Positions 55,627 through 64,000 of a DNA stretch of 64,000 nt are shown piece after piece. Position 1 is the stretch's first letter. Every line of letters starts with the position of its first letter. The notes under the pieces were generated by a model that saw only the letters and a program-made list of their open reading frames with translations, was not told the DNA's origin and did not search any database. Both the position numbers and the translations under genes were made by a program. The DNA is taken from the NCBI GenBank assembly GCA_002722565.1, contig PBMG01000001.1, positions 280,692 through 344,691 on the forward strand. Reading direction: 5' to 3'. This stretch comes from Acidimicrobiaceae bacterium. GTDB lineage: Bacteria; Actinomycetota; Acidimicrobiia; Acidimicrobiales; Poriferisodalaceae.

Positions 55627-56880
55627 ATGACTGTAATTGTGGCTGGCGGTGGCATAGCCGGAATGGCGATGGCTTTGACCTGTCACCAGCTCGACATCCC
55701 AGTGGTAGTTCACGAAAGCGTTCCCCAATTAGAACCGTTGGGGGTTGGGATCAACTTACAACCAAACGCTGTGCGAGAGCTTTACGACTTAGGCCTGCGA
55801 GAGCCACTCGAGGAGATAGGGGTTCAAGCTAAAGAATGGGCGCTAGTGGGTCGCAACGGAAATGATGTTTGGGCTGAGCCTCGAGGATTGGATGCTGGAT
55901 ATCAGTGGCCTCAATATTCGATCCACAGGGGACAATTACAGATGCTGTTGTACCAAGAGGTGGTTCGCCGGCTCGGCTCGAGCTCAGTGGTAACCGGAAG
56001 TCGCCTCGCGAGATACCAATCAAATGCCGATTCCATCAGCTCCTACTTTGTTAACGAGGCGGACGAAACCACAGAGGTTCAAGGCAGTGTCCTTATCGGC
56101 GCTGATGGCCTTCATAGCGCTGTTCGATCCCAAATGCACCCAGACGAAGGGCCTCCTATTTGGGGGGGACCTGTGATGTGGAGGGGAACCAGCCAAGCGA
56201 AACCCATTCGGACCGGCGCTTCATTCGTCTTGGTAGGCAAGCTAGAACAACGTTTCGTGTGCTACCCGATAAGTAAGCCCGACCCACAAACCGGTTTAGC
56301 CACAATCAACTGGATTGCAGAACTCACCTACGACACAGCGCAAGACTGGGGTGACGGAGATTGGAACACCAAAGTTCCCATCGATAAATTTCTGCACGAA
56401 TTTGCGGATTGGTCGTTTGATTGGCTCGACGTTCCTGAACTCATCAAGGGTGCCTCAGACGTATATGAATATCCGATGGTTGATCGGGATCCACTGCCGA
56501 GTTGGGTTGATGGCCGCTGTGCCCTCATTGGTGATGCTGCTCACGTCATGTATCCAGTAGGTTCCAACGGGGCAAGCCAGGCGATCGTTGACACTCGAGT
56601 TTTAGGTGCAGCTTTCCTAGAGCACGGCGTTGGTCCTCAGGCCCTCAAGCTTTACGAAAACGAGATGTTGGAGGACATCAACCAGTTGATCATCAGAAAC
56701 CGTGGAGCTGGACCGATCGGCATCCTCGGCATTGTTGAGGAACGGTGCGGTGGCATTTTCCAAAACATCGAAGACGTGATCCCTCTCAGCGAAATTGAGG
56801 ATTACATGAGTAGATACAAAAGCGCTGCTGGCTTCGCCATTGAATCCCTCAACAACGCCCCGCCGACGATTCCCAGTTAA
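55627..56880 (+). CDS. FAD-dependent monooxygenase (PHBH/PhzS-like)
   Basis: A 417-residue group A flavoprotein monooxygenase. VIVAGGGIAGMAMALTCHQ is the FAD loop at the N-terminus, GADGLHSAVRSQMHP is the DG motif, and CALIGDAAHVMYPVGSNGASQAIVD is the GD motif. It resembles PhzS and salicylate-hydroxylase-like enzymes that hydroxylate aromatic acids with NAD(P)H and oxygen. No other ring-cleavage genes are immediately beside it, though a VOC dioxygenase-like gene lies at 62561. Divergent from ahcY by 38 bases. Confidence 0.88.
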   Translation: MTVIVAGGGIAGMAMALTCHQLDIPVVVHESVPQLEPLGVGINLQPNAVRELYDLGLREPLEEIGVQAKEWALVGRNGNDVWAEPRGLDAGYQWPQYSIHRGQLQMLLYQEVVRRLGSSSVVTGSRLARYQSNADSISSYFVNEADETTEVQGSVLIGADGLHSAVRSQMHPDEGPPIWGGPVMWRGTSQAKPIRTGASFVLVGKLEQRFVCYPISKPDPQTGLATINWIAELTYDTAQDWGDGDWNTKVPIDKFLHEFADWSFDWLDVPELIKGASDVYEYPMVDRDPLPSWVDGRCALIGDAAHVMYPVGSNGASQAIVDTRVLGAAFLEHGVGPQALKLYENEMLEDINQLIIRNRGAGPIGILGIVEERCGGIFQNIEDVIPLSEIEDYMSRYKSAAGFAIESLNNAPPTIPS

Positions 56881-56903
56881 ATCAAACTTTTTGTGGCTGG
56901 TTC

Positions 56904-58139
56904 CTAGTCCAATTCGGACGAAAGTCTCGTGTTGTTGGAATCCAAAGGCGTTTGCGTCATTTCCAGGTGGAGTCGCCCGCCTGTTTCATATGGGTGGTCG
57001 TTGATGACGTCATGATTCAGTTCGATCCCTAAACCAGGTTTTGTTGGTGGCAGCATCCAACCAGATTCCCACATCAGGGGTTCTTGCAGCACAGCATCAT
57101 GAAAGTCGGTTCGGATCGTCTCCAAAATCAAGAAATTGGGCAACGTGAAACCGAGGTGAGTCGCTGCAGCGTGGGCGACCGGCCCACAGTAGATATGGGG
57201 AGCGATTTGGGCGTTATAGAGTTCAGCCAGCGCCGCGATCTTCTTGGTCTCCCATAGTCCACCGCTACGCCCCACATTCGGCTGCAAAATGCTGACACCA
57301 GCTTGCAGTATTTCGTGGAACTCTTTCCGAGTAGTGAGACGTTCTCCAGCAGCTACCGGTATCGAGGTGCTTGCTGCTACGGAGCGAAGACCTCCGAGCT
57401 GGTCAGGTGGGCAAGGTTCTTCGAACCACAACGGGTCATATGGTTCGAGACGTTTCGCAAGTCGAATTGCTGACGCTGTCGTCATCTGGCCATGAGTTCC
57501 GAACAGAATGTCTGCTCGACTTCCGACCGCTTCACGAATCCTGCGAATCGAATACTCAGCTCGGTCAAGTTCCACCAACGAAAGCTCGCGTCCGCCCTGG
57601 AACGAATAGGGGCCCACCGGGTCCTGCTTAATAGCGGTAAAGCCAAGATCCACGAAATGCAACGCTGACTCTGCTGCGGCGTCACCATCGTGATATACGT
57701 CTGGCCCGCCATCGACAGCATTCCCCATCTCATCGGTGAGTTTGGGATAAAGGTACGAATAGGTACGAAGACGGTCGTGGAATCTCCCACCGAGCAGTTC
57801 GTAGGACGGGACGTCATGAATTTTGCCAAGGATGTCCCAAATTGCCATTTCTATACCGCTAAACACCCCCATCATCGAGATGTCTGGTCGCTGAGTAAAG
57901 CCAGCGGAGTACACGCGTCGGTACAGGGTCTCTAGATGGTGCGGATCTTCGCCACGAATGAAACGTTCGAAGGTGTCTGACACCAAAGATTCAACTAAAT
58001 CACCCGAGAAAGGAACCCCATAACACTCTCCGACTCCCGTAACGCCCTCCGAAGTCGTGACCTCAACGAAAACCCAGAAAGATCCCCCCAGTCCGTTAGG
58101 TGGCACGGTTACATATGTTTGCACCTGCTCAAGATGCAT
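56904..58139 (-). CDS. Enolase-superfamily protein (mandelate racemase/galactonate dehydratase-like)
   Basis: A 411-residue enolase-superfamily protein with an N-terminal capping domain and a barrel. LWFEEPCPPDQ and PVAAGERLTTRKEF carry the second and third metal-ligand Glu residues. By alignment from memory with D-galactonate dehydratase, the first metal ligand Asp of VDFHGR is Gly in LFGTHGQM, while its His is kept. The late Asp of QPDxxHAGG is Asn in QPNVGRSGG. I recall a subfamily with GTHGQ. The chemistry may still be acid-sugar dehydration, but the metal site is altered. It is convergent with the monooxygenase. Confidence 0.85.
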   Translation of the reverse strand: MHLEQVQTYVTVPPNGLGGSFWVFVEVTTSEGVTGVGECYGVPFSGDLVESLVSDTFERFIRGEDPHHLETLYRRVYSAGFTQRPDISMMGVFSGIEMAIWDILGKIHDVPSYELLGGRFHDRLRTYSYLYPKLTDEMGNAVDGGPDVYHDGDAAAESALHFVDLGFTAIKQDPVGPYSFQGGRELSLVELDRAEYSIRRIREAVGSRADILFGTHGQMTTASAIRLAKRLEPYDPLWFEEPCPPDQLGGLRSVAASTSIPVAAGERLTTRKEFHEILQAGVSILQPNVGRSGGLWETKKIAALAELYNAQIAPHIYCGPVAHAAATHLGFTLPNFLILETIRTDFHDAVLQEPLMWESGWMLPPTKPGLGIELNHDVINDHPYETGGRLHLEMTQTPLDSNNTRLSSELD

Positions 58140-58157
58140 CAGCGACTCAACTCGAAG

Positions 58158-58601
58158 CTACGAAGGAAGTTCAGTAATGAAGAGCGGAATTTCACGGTCG
58201 GCTTTTTCTTTATATTCCGCGTAGGGCGAAAAGGCAGCGACTGAGCGTTCCCACCATTCTTCACGTTCCGAACCACTCAATAAGCGAACAGTCGTCTCGA
58301 AAGGTTCTGGACCATCTTGAATCAGCACCGTCGAATTGGCCATCAGGTTGTGGTACCAGCCCGGATGATTCTCGGCGCCTCCCTTTGATGCAACGATGGC
58401 GTATTGACCCTCGTGTTCGACCTTCATCAGCGGTACTTTGCGAACTAACCCTGAACGATGCCCGATGGTGGTCATTATGATCACCGGAAGTCCCGTATCT
58501 CTTAAAGTATTGCCTCTTTCGCCGTTCGAGCTCTCATACTCTTCAGCCTGATCCGCCACCCATTCCCAAGTGCTGGGGCCATATTCTCCATCAAATGTCA
58601 T
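58158..58601 (-). CDS. Nitroreductase/deazaflavin (F420)-dependent family protein, Ddn type
   Basis: A 147-residue split-beta-barrel protein of the Ddn family, which in mycobacteria uses F420H2 to reduce quinones and nitroimidazoles. LPVIIMTTIGHRSGLVRKVPLMKVEHEGQYAIVASKGG is the family core, broken here for brevity to its key parts TIGHRSG and VASKGG. NHPGWYHNLMAN follows. Length is typical. Its presence implies that the host makes F420. It lies on the same strand between the enolase-superfamily and CMD genes, with short gaps. Confidence 0.88.
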   Translation of the reverse strand: MTFDGEYGPSTWEWVADQAEEYESSNGERGNTLRDTGLPVIIMTTIGHRSGLVRKVPLMKVEHEGQYAIVASKGGAENHPGWYHNLMANSTVLIQDGPEPFETTVRLLSGSEREEWWERSVAAFSPYAEYKEKADREIPLFITELPS

Positions 58602-58610
58602 ACCGACAAC

Positions 58611-59186
58611 CTATATGGCTTGAGCTTGGTTTGGCCATGGGTCATCCATTTCATCAGGGACTTGGACCTCGAAAGCATTAAGAGTCAAACAAATAAGGCA
58701 GTAATAGCCAATCGTCGTCACGATTTCGACGGCTCCGTCTTCACCAAAGCAAGACACAAGCTCATCGTGCAACGCAGAACTCACCCGATTGTTTTTCAGC
58801 AGGGCAGTCGTGTAACGGTGCGCTAACTCTAACTCCCCGGTCCATTGGGGGTCTTCGCCCGCCGCTAACCGGTCCAATGCTTCAGCGTTCAGGCCAGCAT
58901 CAATTCCGATCTTTTTATGTGCCGCGAATTCGAAGTTCGCTTTGTAATGAACTCCGACGGTGCAGATAGCGACTTCCCGGACGTCCGCCGCTATCTGGGT
59001 GTTGAACCTGACAGCCGCTCCGAGATCCAGGGCTGCTTGTCCGACGTTTGGTGCGTTCTGCCATACTCCAAATGGGCCTCTCCCCCACACTTCAGAACCC
59101 AATCCCTTCCTGCTGCCGAGTACAGCATCTCGGAGGGTTCTTTGAGCGTCAGTCAGGTTTTCTTCGTTGGGTATCGGGAGCCTCAT
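58611..59186 (-). CDS. Carboxymuconolactone decarboxylase family protein
   Basis: A 191-residue AhpD/CMD-fold protein. VREVAICTVGVHYKANFEFAAHKKIG is the diagnostic helix pair with a Glu and a His but only one Cys, so it is not a typical CxxC peroxidase. The second half IVTTIGYYCLICLTLNAFEV completes the fold. Members include gamma-carboxymuconolactone decarboxylase and uncharacterised proteins. ATG 59186 overlaps the crotonase stop (TGATG); ATG 59201 is an alternative five codons upstream. Coupled with the crotonase, it probably belongs to the same pathway. Confidence 0.85.
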   Translation of the reverse strand: MRLPIPNEENLTDAQRTLRDAVLGSRKGLGSEVWGRGPFGVWQNAPNVGQAALDLGAAVRFNTQIAADVREVAICTVGVHYKANFEFAAHKKIGIDAGLNAEALDRLAAGEDPQWTGELELAHRYTTALLKNNRVSSALHDELVSCFGEDGAVEIVTTIGYYCLICLTLNAFEVQVPDEMDDPWPNQAQAI

Positions 59187-59947
59187 CAGCGTCCAGTCCA
59201 TTCAGGTTCTCGCCGATCAAAAAATGCCCTGATTCCTTCTTTTCGGTCTTCGCTAGCGAATACTTCCGCCCGGGCATAGTCAGTCGCCGCCCAGCCAAGG
59301 TCGTCACCATCTGCAAGGATTCGTTCCATGGCTTGCAGAGCATTTCTTGTGGAAGTCGGAGAGTTTGAGGCAATCTCTTGGGCCAAAACAAGGGCCTCTG
59401 GCAGCGCTTGCCCAGGTTCCACTAGCCGGTTCACTAGTCCACATTGAAATGCTCGCTCTGCTGACAACTCTTCGCCCGTCAGTACCACTTCCTTTGCTAT
59501 GTGCATCGGCAGGGACCTGAGGGCACGAAACAACCCACCGCTGGTTGGCAACACACCCCGCTTCACCTCTGGCAAACCTAACCGGAGATCACGCGAAGCG
59601 ACGACCAGGTCACAGCAGAAGAGTATTTCCATACCTCCACCGAGGGCTAAACCCTCGGCAGCCGCGATGAGCGGCTTAAGGCGTTTTCGGCGGATGATCC
59701 CGTATTCGCCGCCTCGATCAGTTTTCCCGCTGCCTTCTTTCAGGTCACTTCCCGCCGAGAACATGTCGGGACCGCCAGTGAGCACTGCGACCCATTGATC
59801 CGCATCATCTTCAAATTGATCGAGCGCTTCATTAAGCGCATTCGTCAACGCCAGGTCAAAGGCATTCCGTTTGTCTTGTCGGTGAAGGCTGATAACCGAC
59901 ACGTGATCCTGTATTTCAGTCCGAACTAGACCAGATTCCATTTTCAT
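59186..59947 (-). CDS. Enoyl-CoA hydratase/isomerase family protein
   Basis: A 253-residue crotonase with both catalytic Glu retained: GGGMEILFC and GLPEVKRG. The CoA-binding loop is MFSAGSDL, and the C-terminus REPEWTGR is typical of this group. It could hydrate an enoyl-CoA or act as an isomerase. The start is placed at ATG 59947, 47 bases from the divergent MFS gene; ATG 59941 is the alternative and there is no strong ribosome site. Its stop is coupled with the CMD gene. Confidence 0.87.
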   Translation of the reverse strand: MKMESGLVRTEIQDHVSVISLHRQDKRNAFDLALTNALNEALDQFEDDADQWVAVLTGGPDMFSAGSDLKEGSGKTDRGGEYGIIRRKRLKPLIAAAEGLALGGGMEILFCCDLVVASRDLRLGLPEVKRGVLPTSGGLFRALRSLPMHIAKEVVLTGEELSAERAFQCGLVNRLVEPGQALPEALVLAQEIASNSPTSTRNALQAMERILADGDDLGWAATDYARAEVFASEDRKEGIRAFFDRREPEWTGR

Positions 59948-59994
59948 CTCATTTACTTCAGCGATGTCTTTAATGTCAAAGGAAGCGTACTCTG

Positions 59995-61464
59995 ATGCCG
60001 GTGGGTCAATCCGAGTCGACTGAACGCGTGCCGAGCGTGTTCGACATAGTTCCGTCAAAGGACAGCGTCAGTCTTGATTCGGCGACCTCGGAGCGACCGT
60101 ACCTTGCTTTGGCAACGGGCTCATTGGCCTTTGTCCTTGGGACAGTCAACGTAACTGTTTCCAATGTCGCGTTTCCTGAAATAGTCAGGTCGTTTCCCGG
60201 TGTGAGTAATGGAATGACTGGCTGGATTATTGCCGGTTACTCTCTCGCCTTCGCAACAACGATGCTTGCAGGTGGCAGATTGGCTGACCGTTACGGCCGA
60301 TTGACCATATTTCGGGTCGGACTCCTCGGTTTATTAGTCGGAGCGCTAGTGGCAGGACTAGCGCCTAATCCCCTGGTCCTCGTATTAGCCCGAGCGCTTC
60401 AAGGCATGTTTGGGGCTTTGACTGTTCCGTCTTCCCTAGCCCTTGTACTGCCCCAGTTCCCTCAGACGAAACAAGCAAGCGTGATCGGCCTCTGGGCTGC
60501 CGCAGGGATGGTCGCATCAGGGCTATCACCGGGTTTCGCAGCTTTCGTTTTGGAGGTCAGTTCGTGGCGTTGGGTTTATCTAGTTCTCGTTCCAATCGTT
60601 GCTTTGGGACTATTGGGGGCCAAGCTTTTCCTTAAGGAAACCGCTGAACGTTCGACGGACAGCCCTCTTGATCTCCTCGGAGTACTCATGGGAAGCGGAG
60701 CTGTCTTCCTTCTTGTGTTAGGCACACTTCAGGGGCGTTCATGGGGTTGGTCATCTATAGCCACTGTCGCTTGTTTCGTTGGTGCCGCTGCACTGCTACC
60801 TATCTTCCTGGTGAGGTCATCACATCATCCGGAACCATTATTTGACCCTGGGCTATTCCGAATCCGGTCATTCAGTGTGGCTAACGTCGCTGTCACCTTC
60901 GCCATGCTCGGTGCTTTTACGAGCTGGTTTCTCTGGCCGCTTTTTCTCACTGAGGTGTGGGCGTACAGCAAAGCCAAGGTTGGCTTAGCCTTTACCCCAT
61001 CGCCCGTTCTATCAGCCCTGGTCGCTGTCTTAGGTGGCCGTTGGGCAGATCGCCATGGCTTCCGCGGCATCATGGCCCTGGCTTCCCTTATCGCCACGGC
61101 CGGTTTTTTTTGGCTTTATCTTTTCCTCGACGAAGACGTTGACTTTTGGTTCGCATTCTTTCCCTCCTCAGTGATGTTCGGATTCGGGATGGGGATCTTG
61201 GCCAGCCAGCTCAACAGTGCCGCTCTCAGGGATATACCAGCCGAATCAACAGCGACCGCGAATGGCATACATCAAAGCCTTCGCTATGCCGTGGGTGGCA
61301 TGGGTGTAGCAGCAGCCATAACAATTTTGAACGGAAGCCACGATGTCGCCAGATACGACCTCATGTGGCTTTTGCTTGGCTGCCTGATGTTCCTCGTCGC
61401 ACCTCTTATGTGGTTCCTTTACCCAAGATATGAACTTCCCAGACCCGAACCCGCGAAGAAATGA
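59995..61464 (+). CDS. MFS transporter, DHA2 (drug:H+ antiporter) type
   Basis: A 489-residue integral membrane protein with about 13-14 hydrophobic segments after a 35-residue cytoplasmic tail. The tail lies before the first segment LALATGSLAFVLGTVNVTVSNVAFPEIV. Motif A is GGRLADRYGRLTIFRVG, and the VARALQGMFGALTVPSS segment is typical motif C-side sequence. DHA2 proteins export drugs or toxic metabolites. It is followed 12 bases later by a methyltransferase, so together they may export or detoxify a methylated compound. Specificity cannot be predicted. Confidence 0.88.
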   Translation: MPVGQSESTERVPSVFDIVPSKDSVSLDSATSERPYLALATGSLAFVLGTVNVTVSNVAFPEIVRSFPGVSNGMTGWIIAGYSLAFATTMLAGGRLADRYGRLTIFRVGLLGLLVGALVAGLAPNPLVLVLARALQGMFGALTVPSSLALVLPQFPQTKQASVIGLWAAAGMVASGLSPGFAAFVLEVSSWRWVYLVLVPIVALGLLGAKLFLKETAERSTDSPLDLLGVLMGSGAVFLLVLGTLQGRSWGWSSIATVACFVGAAALLPIFLVRSSHHPEPLFDPGLFRIRSFSVANVAVTFAMLGAFTSWFLWPLFLTEVWAYSKAKVGLAFTPSPVLSALVAVLGGRWADRHGFRGIMALASLIATAGFFWLYLFLDEDVDFWFAFFPSSVMFGFGMGILASQLNSAALRDIPAESTATANGIHQSLRYAVGGMGVAAAITILNGSHDVARYDLMWLLLGCLMFLVAPLMWFLYPRYELPRPEPAKK

Positions 61465-61476
61465 GATAATTGAAAC

Positions 61477-62547
61477 ATGACAGAGACTGAAACACCCTTT
61501 GACAAAGACCGGGCCAAAGCTTTCACCTCCAAAATGCTCGGCATCATGAATGACGGTGCCTTGTCGCTCATGATGAGCATTGGACACAAGACCGGCCTAT
61601 TCGACTCGATGGAGGGCGAAGGGCCAGCTACTTCCGCCGAGGTCGCGGAAAAAGCAAACCTCGACGAACGCTATGTTCGGGAATGGTTGCACGCTATGAC
61701 ATGCGGCAACGTCATAGATTACGACTCTGAAAACGAAACGTTTCAGCTCCCAGCCGAGCATTCCGGCTTACTGACTCGAAAAGCTGGACCGCTCAATCTG
61801 ACGGTTCCGATGCAACAAATATCACTGCTAGCCGAAGTCGAAGATGACCTCGTCGGCGTTTTTCGGGAAGGCGGCGGGCTACCTTACGATAAGTTCCCGC
61901 GCTTCCAAGCTTTGATGTCCGAGTCAAGCGAACGCCGCTTTAGGAGCGGGTTAGTTAACCAAGTGGTTCCCCTGCTAGAGATGAACGATGCACTTTCGGC
62001 AGGCATTGACGTGGCCGACGTTGGATGCGGCAGCGGTTTAGCAAGCCTGTTGTTGGGCACAGCCTTCCCAAATAGTCGTTTCGTCGGCTTCGACATGTCG
62101 AAAGATGGGATCACACACGCTTCAGAAGCGGCCGCAGACCTCGACAATGTCTCCTACGAGCTAGCTGATGCTGGAGCATTGAACCAGCCAGAACGATTCG
62201 ATCTAGTTACGACCTTCGACGCCATCCACGATCAAGCACGTCCCAAAGATGCTCTTTCAGGGATATTTGCGATGCTCAGACCCGGAGGTACCTACCTTTG
62301 CGTGGAACCAAAAGCATCCAGCCTTTTAGAAGAGAACATGGGAGACCCAATGGCGCCCTTCATGTACACAATCTCAACGATGCACTGCATGACCGTCTCA
62401 CTTGCCTACGGCGGCGATGGGCTAGGCACCGCGTGGGGACATCAGCTAGCTACAGAATATTTAACTGACGCCGGGTTCGTCGACATAAAGATAGAAGGTA
62501 TCCGCGATGACCGAGGCAACAATTATTTCATCAGCAAAAAGCCTTAA
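61477..62547 (+). CDS. Class I SAM-dependent methyltransferase with winged-helix N-terminus
   Basis: A 356-residue methyltransferase. The first 100 residues resemble the winged-helix dimerisation domain of small-molecule O-methyltransferases (KTGLFDSMEGEGPATSAEVAEKA). The SAM motif VADVGCGSGLASLLLG is at 179-194, and FRLxxD-like VGFDMS ends strand 2. I recall similarity to Rv2258c-type proteins. It methylates a small molecule of unknown identity. It is 12 bases after the MFS gene, in the same direction, and convergent with the VOC gene. Confidence 0.88.
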   Translation: MTETETPFDKDRAKAFTSKMLGIMNDGALSLMMSIGHKTGLFDSMEGEGPATSAEVAEKANLDERYVREWLHAMTCGNVIDYDSENETFQLPAEHSGLLTRKAGPLNLTVPMQQISLLAEVEDDLVGVFREGGGLPYDKFPRFQALMSESSERRFRSGLVNQVVPLLEMNDALSAGIDVADVGCGSGLASLLLGTAFPNSRFVGFDMSKDGITHASEAAADLDNVSYELADAGALNQPERFDLVTTFDAIHDQARPKDALSGIFAMLRPGGTYLCVEPKASSLLEENMGDPMAPFMYTISTMHCMTVSLAYGGDGLGTAWGHQLATEYLTDAGFVDIKIEGIRDDRGNNYFISKKP

Positions 62548-62560
62548 ACTCAGCCGCTAC

Positions 62561-63082
62561 TCAGCTTTCGCCCTGTTGAACTAATTCTGATACCGGTTCG
62601 CCCGCTTCGAAGCGTTCCACTAGTTCATCAGCGTCGAAGAGCACCCCAATCGGGTTCTGTTCGAAAATTGGCCCATTCATAAATTCGAGGCCATCTTGCG
62701 GATCATCGAAGTTCTCTATTTGAAGTTCAATGCGATTACCGTCTGGGTCTTTGTAATACATCGATGTCGTCATGCCATGATTGATGGTTCGCTCTGGCAT
62801 GATCCCTTCATCTCGGAGGCGCACATAGGTCGACAAAAGATCGCCCAAGGATTCGTAGGTAAAAGCTACGTGATCAACTCCGTTGCTCTCAGGGTCGGGA
62901 TTTTTTTCGAACCCTCGGTCAAGAAAAGCAATTCGGTGATGCTCATCATCGAAAGTTGCAAAGGCGATGGCCTTATTGCGGTGCACGACCTTCGCTTCCA
63001 AGACTGTGCAATACCAAGCTGCCAAACGCTCAATGTCGCTAGTGCGTAGGACGAAGTGTGCCAGTTTCGCTGGTGCGCTCAT
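62561..63082 (-). CDS. VOC family protein, extradiol-dioxygenase-like
   Basis: A 173-residue single-domain VOC protein. KLAHFVLRTSD has the first metal His, GVDHVAFTY the second, and NRIELQIENF the Glu, matching the Fe(II) site of extradiol ring-cleaving dioxygenases. The Tyr of MYYKDPDGN is also typical. A one-domain form is shorter than catechol 2,3-dioxygenase. It could cleave a dihydroxylated ring or be a related isomerase. It precedes nothing obvious in the same pathway, but a PhzS-like hydroxylase is seven kilobases away. Confidence 0.83.
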   Translation of the reverse strand: MSAPAKLAHFVLRTSDIERLAAWYCTVLEAKVVHRNKAIAFATFDDEHHRIAFLDRGFEKNPDPESNGVDHVAFTYESLGDLLSTYVRLRDEGIMPERTINHGMTTSMYYKDPDGNRIELQIENFDDPQDGLEFMNGPIFEQNPIGVLFDADELVERFEAGEPVSELVQQGES

Positions 63083-63099
63083 AGATGGTCCCTCCAGCC

Positions 63100-63723
63100 T
63101 TACGCGGCAGCAGCCGCGTCAATCCAATTACGAAGTTCATCGTAGGCCTCAAGACACCCCAGCATCGGATATTTCTCAGGAAGACCCGTCGCTGCCCTAA
63201 AAAGACAACCAGCATCAGCTTGTTGCAACATGCCAAGGTCGTTGTAGGAGTCGCCAATAGCAGTCACGTGATAACCCAAGCCCTGGTAACTTTCAACCGC
63301 TCTTTTTTTGGCATCTTCAATACGAGCCACGAATTCAACAACTCTGTCCGCCTCCAAGGTCAACTCATGGCAAAGCAGGTGCGGGTGACCTAGCTCTTTC
63401 ATCAAGTGGTCAGCAAACTGCTCGAACGTATCGGACAAAATAACGACCTGATATCGCTGACGTAACCGATCCAAAAAATCTCTCGCGCCCTCCAACGGTT
63501 GCAGAGTCGCTATCACTTCACGGATCAGACTTAACCCAATTCCATTCTCGGAAAGGACCGAGATGCGGTGCTTCATCAGTTTCTTATAGTCCGGCTCATC
63601 TCGAGTGGTCAGCATCAGTTCCGACAAGCCAGTGTGTTCAGCAACAGCTATCCAAATCTCAGGGGTCACTACCCCTTCCATGTCCAATGCGATGATTCTT
63701 TGCACAATCACACAGCCTTGCAT
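63100..63723 (-). CDS. thrH: Phosphoserine phosphatase/homoserine phosphotransferase, ThrH-like
   Basis: A 207-residue HAD-family enzyme close to ThrH of Pseudomonas. The nucleophile motif is ALDMEGVVTPE (Asp14, Glu16), then TTRDEPDYKKLMKHR, VIATLQPLEGARDFLDRLR, VILSDTFEQF (second motif) and AIGDSYNDLGML (fourth). ThrH dephosphorylates phosphoserine and can pass the phosphate to homoserine. The glutamate at Asp+2 instead of Asp is a ThrH feature. The start is ATG 63723; GTG 63711 or 63705 would fit the family slightly better. It is divergent from the desaturase-like gene. Confidence 0.9.
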   Translation of the reverse strand: MQGCVIVQRIIALDMEGVVTPEIWIAVAEHTGLSELMLTTRDEPDYKKLMKHRISVLSENGIGLSLIREVIATLQPLEGARDFLDRLRQRYQVVILSDTFEQFADHLMKELGHPHLLCHELTLEADRVVEFVARIEDAKKRAVESYQGLGYHVTAIGDSYNDLGMLQQADAGCLFRAATGLPEKYPMLGCLEAYDELRNWIDAAAAA

Positions 63724-63775
63724 CTATTAGGGGTCAAACAGCAAATCCAAACCCGAAAACAACTACGCTTTTTAC

Positions 63776-64000
63776 ATGGCTACTACCCAAAGCCACGATC
63801 AACTCGTCAATTCGATGACAGGCGGGCTAATTGCTGAACATCCACCGTTCGTAGCGACTGACAAATTGCGCTCGGACGGTCGCCCCAAGCCTGCCCTGCG
63901 AGCAGAACTAAGAACAATTCCTAACTTCCTAAACGCCTGGACATGCTTGTCGTCAGTAGCTATGCCGGCACTTGTTATCGTTCTCGCAATATCGCTCAAC
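63776..64000 (+). CDS. Probable fatty acid desaturase, N-terminal part (3' end outside window)
   Basis: An open frame of 75 codons from ATG 63776 to the window edge with no stop. The protein begins MATTQSHDQLVNSM and then has LRAELRTIPNFLNAWT followed by a hydrophobic helix (VAMPALVIVLAISL). This order is what I recall for bacterial membrane fatty-acid desaturases before the first His box, which would lie outside the window. An opposite-strand frame (63799-63999) is less gene-like. Coding status is likely; the family call is tentative. Confidence 0.6.
   Translation, partial: MATTQSHDQLVNSMTGGLIAEHPPFVATDKLRSDGRPKPALRAELRTIPNFLNAWTCLSSVAMPALVIVLAISLN

Noticed and set aside
63799..63999. Open frame of 66 codons on the minus strand at the right edge
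   Set aside because: It lies opposite a better frame that starts with ATG 63776 and has family-like sequence; its product has no recognisable pattern.

Overview
The window reads as one dense bacterial chromosome segment with about 50 genes. No gap between genes exceeds about 220 bases, and there are no rRNAs, tRNAs, CRISPR arrays or recognisable insertion sequences. The best guess is an uncultured, probably marine, high-GC Gram-positive of the Acidimicrobiia type (Actinomycetota). The support is indirect. Two lipoprotein signal peptides end in LAAC or AAAC followed by acidic/Ser/Thr-rich linkers. GTG and TTG starts are frequent. Isocitrate dehydrogenase is the monomeric type. There are F420-type enzymes (LLM oxidoreductase, Ddn family), and base composition is moderate (roughly 50-55% GC by eye). 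A SAR202-like Chloroflexota is a weaker alternative because of the many flavin oxygenases and the enolase-superfamily gene.

Layout. Positions 1-4017 hold the tail of an ABC ATPase, an SDR overlapping an NADPH-FMN reductase, an NAD-dependent epimerase and a hypothetical with a KOW-like N-terminus. Positions 4014-14612 are catabolic: a dimethylformamidase-like large subunit, a rhodanese, a class III CoA-transferase, a stand-alone HyuA-type protein, an amidase coupled to a degenerate crotonase, then a Baeyer-Villiger monooxygenase overlapping a macro-domain gene. Positions 14781-19601 encode a glycine-betaine-type ABC importer (ATPase with CBS pair, permease with a large extra membrane domain, lipoprotein) closed by a strong hairpin. 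Positions 19822-24997 carry an LLM oxidoreductase, an SDR, two alpha/beta hydrolases, an amidohydrolase and ribH.

Positions 25054-32431 form a compact operon: acyl-CoA dehydrogenase, a fused HyuA-HyuB protein, and two tandem class III CoA-transferases of which only the first keeps the catalytic Asp. Positions 32436-44853 hold a VOC protein, an F420-type LLM enzyme, ilvE, a bifunctional beta-oxidation enzyme, an acyl-CoA-dehydrogenase-like flavoprotein, a class II aldolase, a TcuA-like flavoprotein, an acyl-CoA ligase and the monomeric isocitrate dehydrogenase. Positions 45067-50974 are a complete peptide/nickel-type ABC importer. Positions 50975-55588 hold argG, an ArgE/DapE-like deacylase, and a deoD-ahcY pair for clearing S-adenosylhomocysteine. 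The right end carries an FAD monooxygenase, an enolase-superfamily enzyme, Ddn, CMD and crotonase genes, an MFS pump, a methyltransferase, an extradiol-dioxygenase-like VOC protein, thrH and the start of a probable fatty-acid desaturase cut by the window edge.

Taken together, the window suggests a heterotroph that imports osmolytes and peptides and attacks amides, cyclic imides/lactams, ketones and carboxylic acids. The recurring chemistry is flavin oxygenation, ATP-dependent or hydrolytic C-N cleavage, CoA transfer and beta-oxidation. Specific substrates cannot be read from the sequence.
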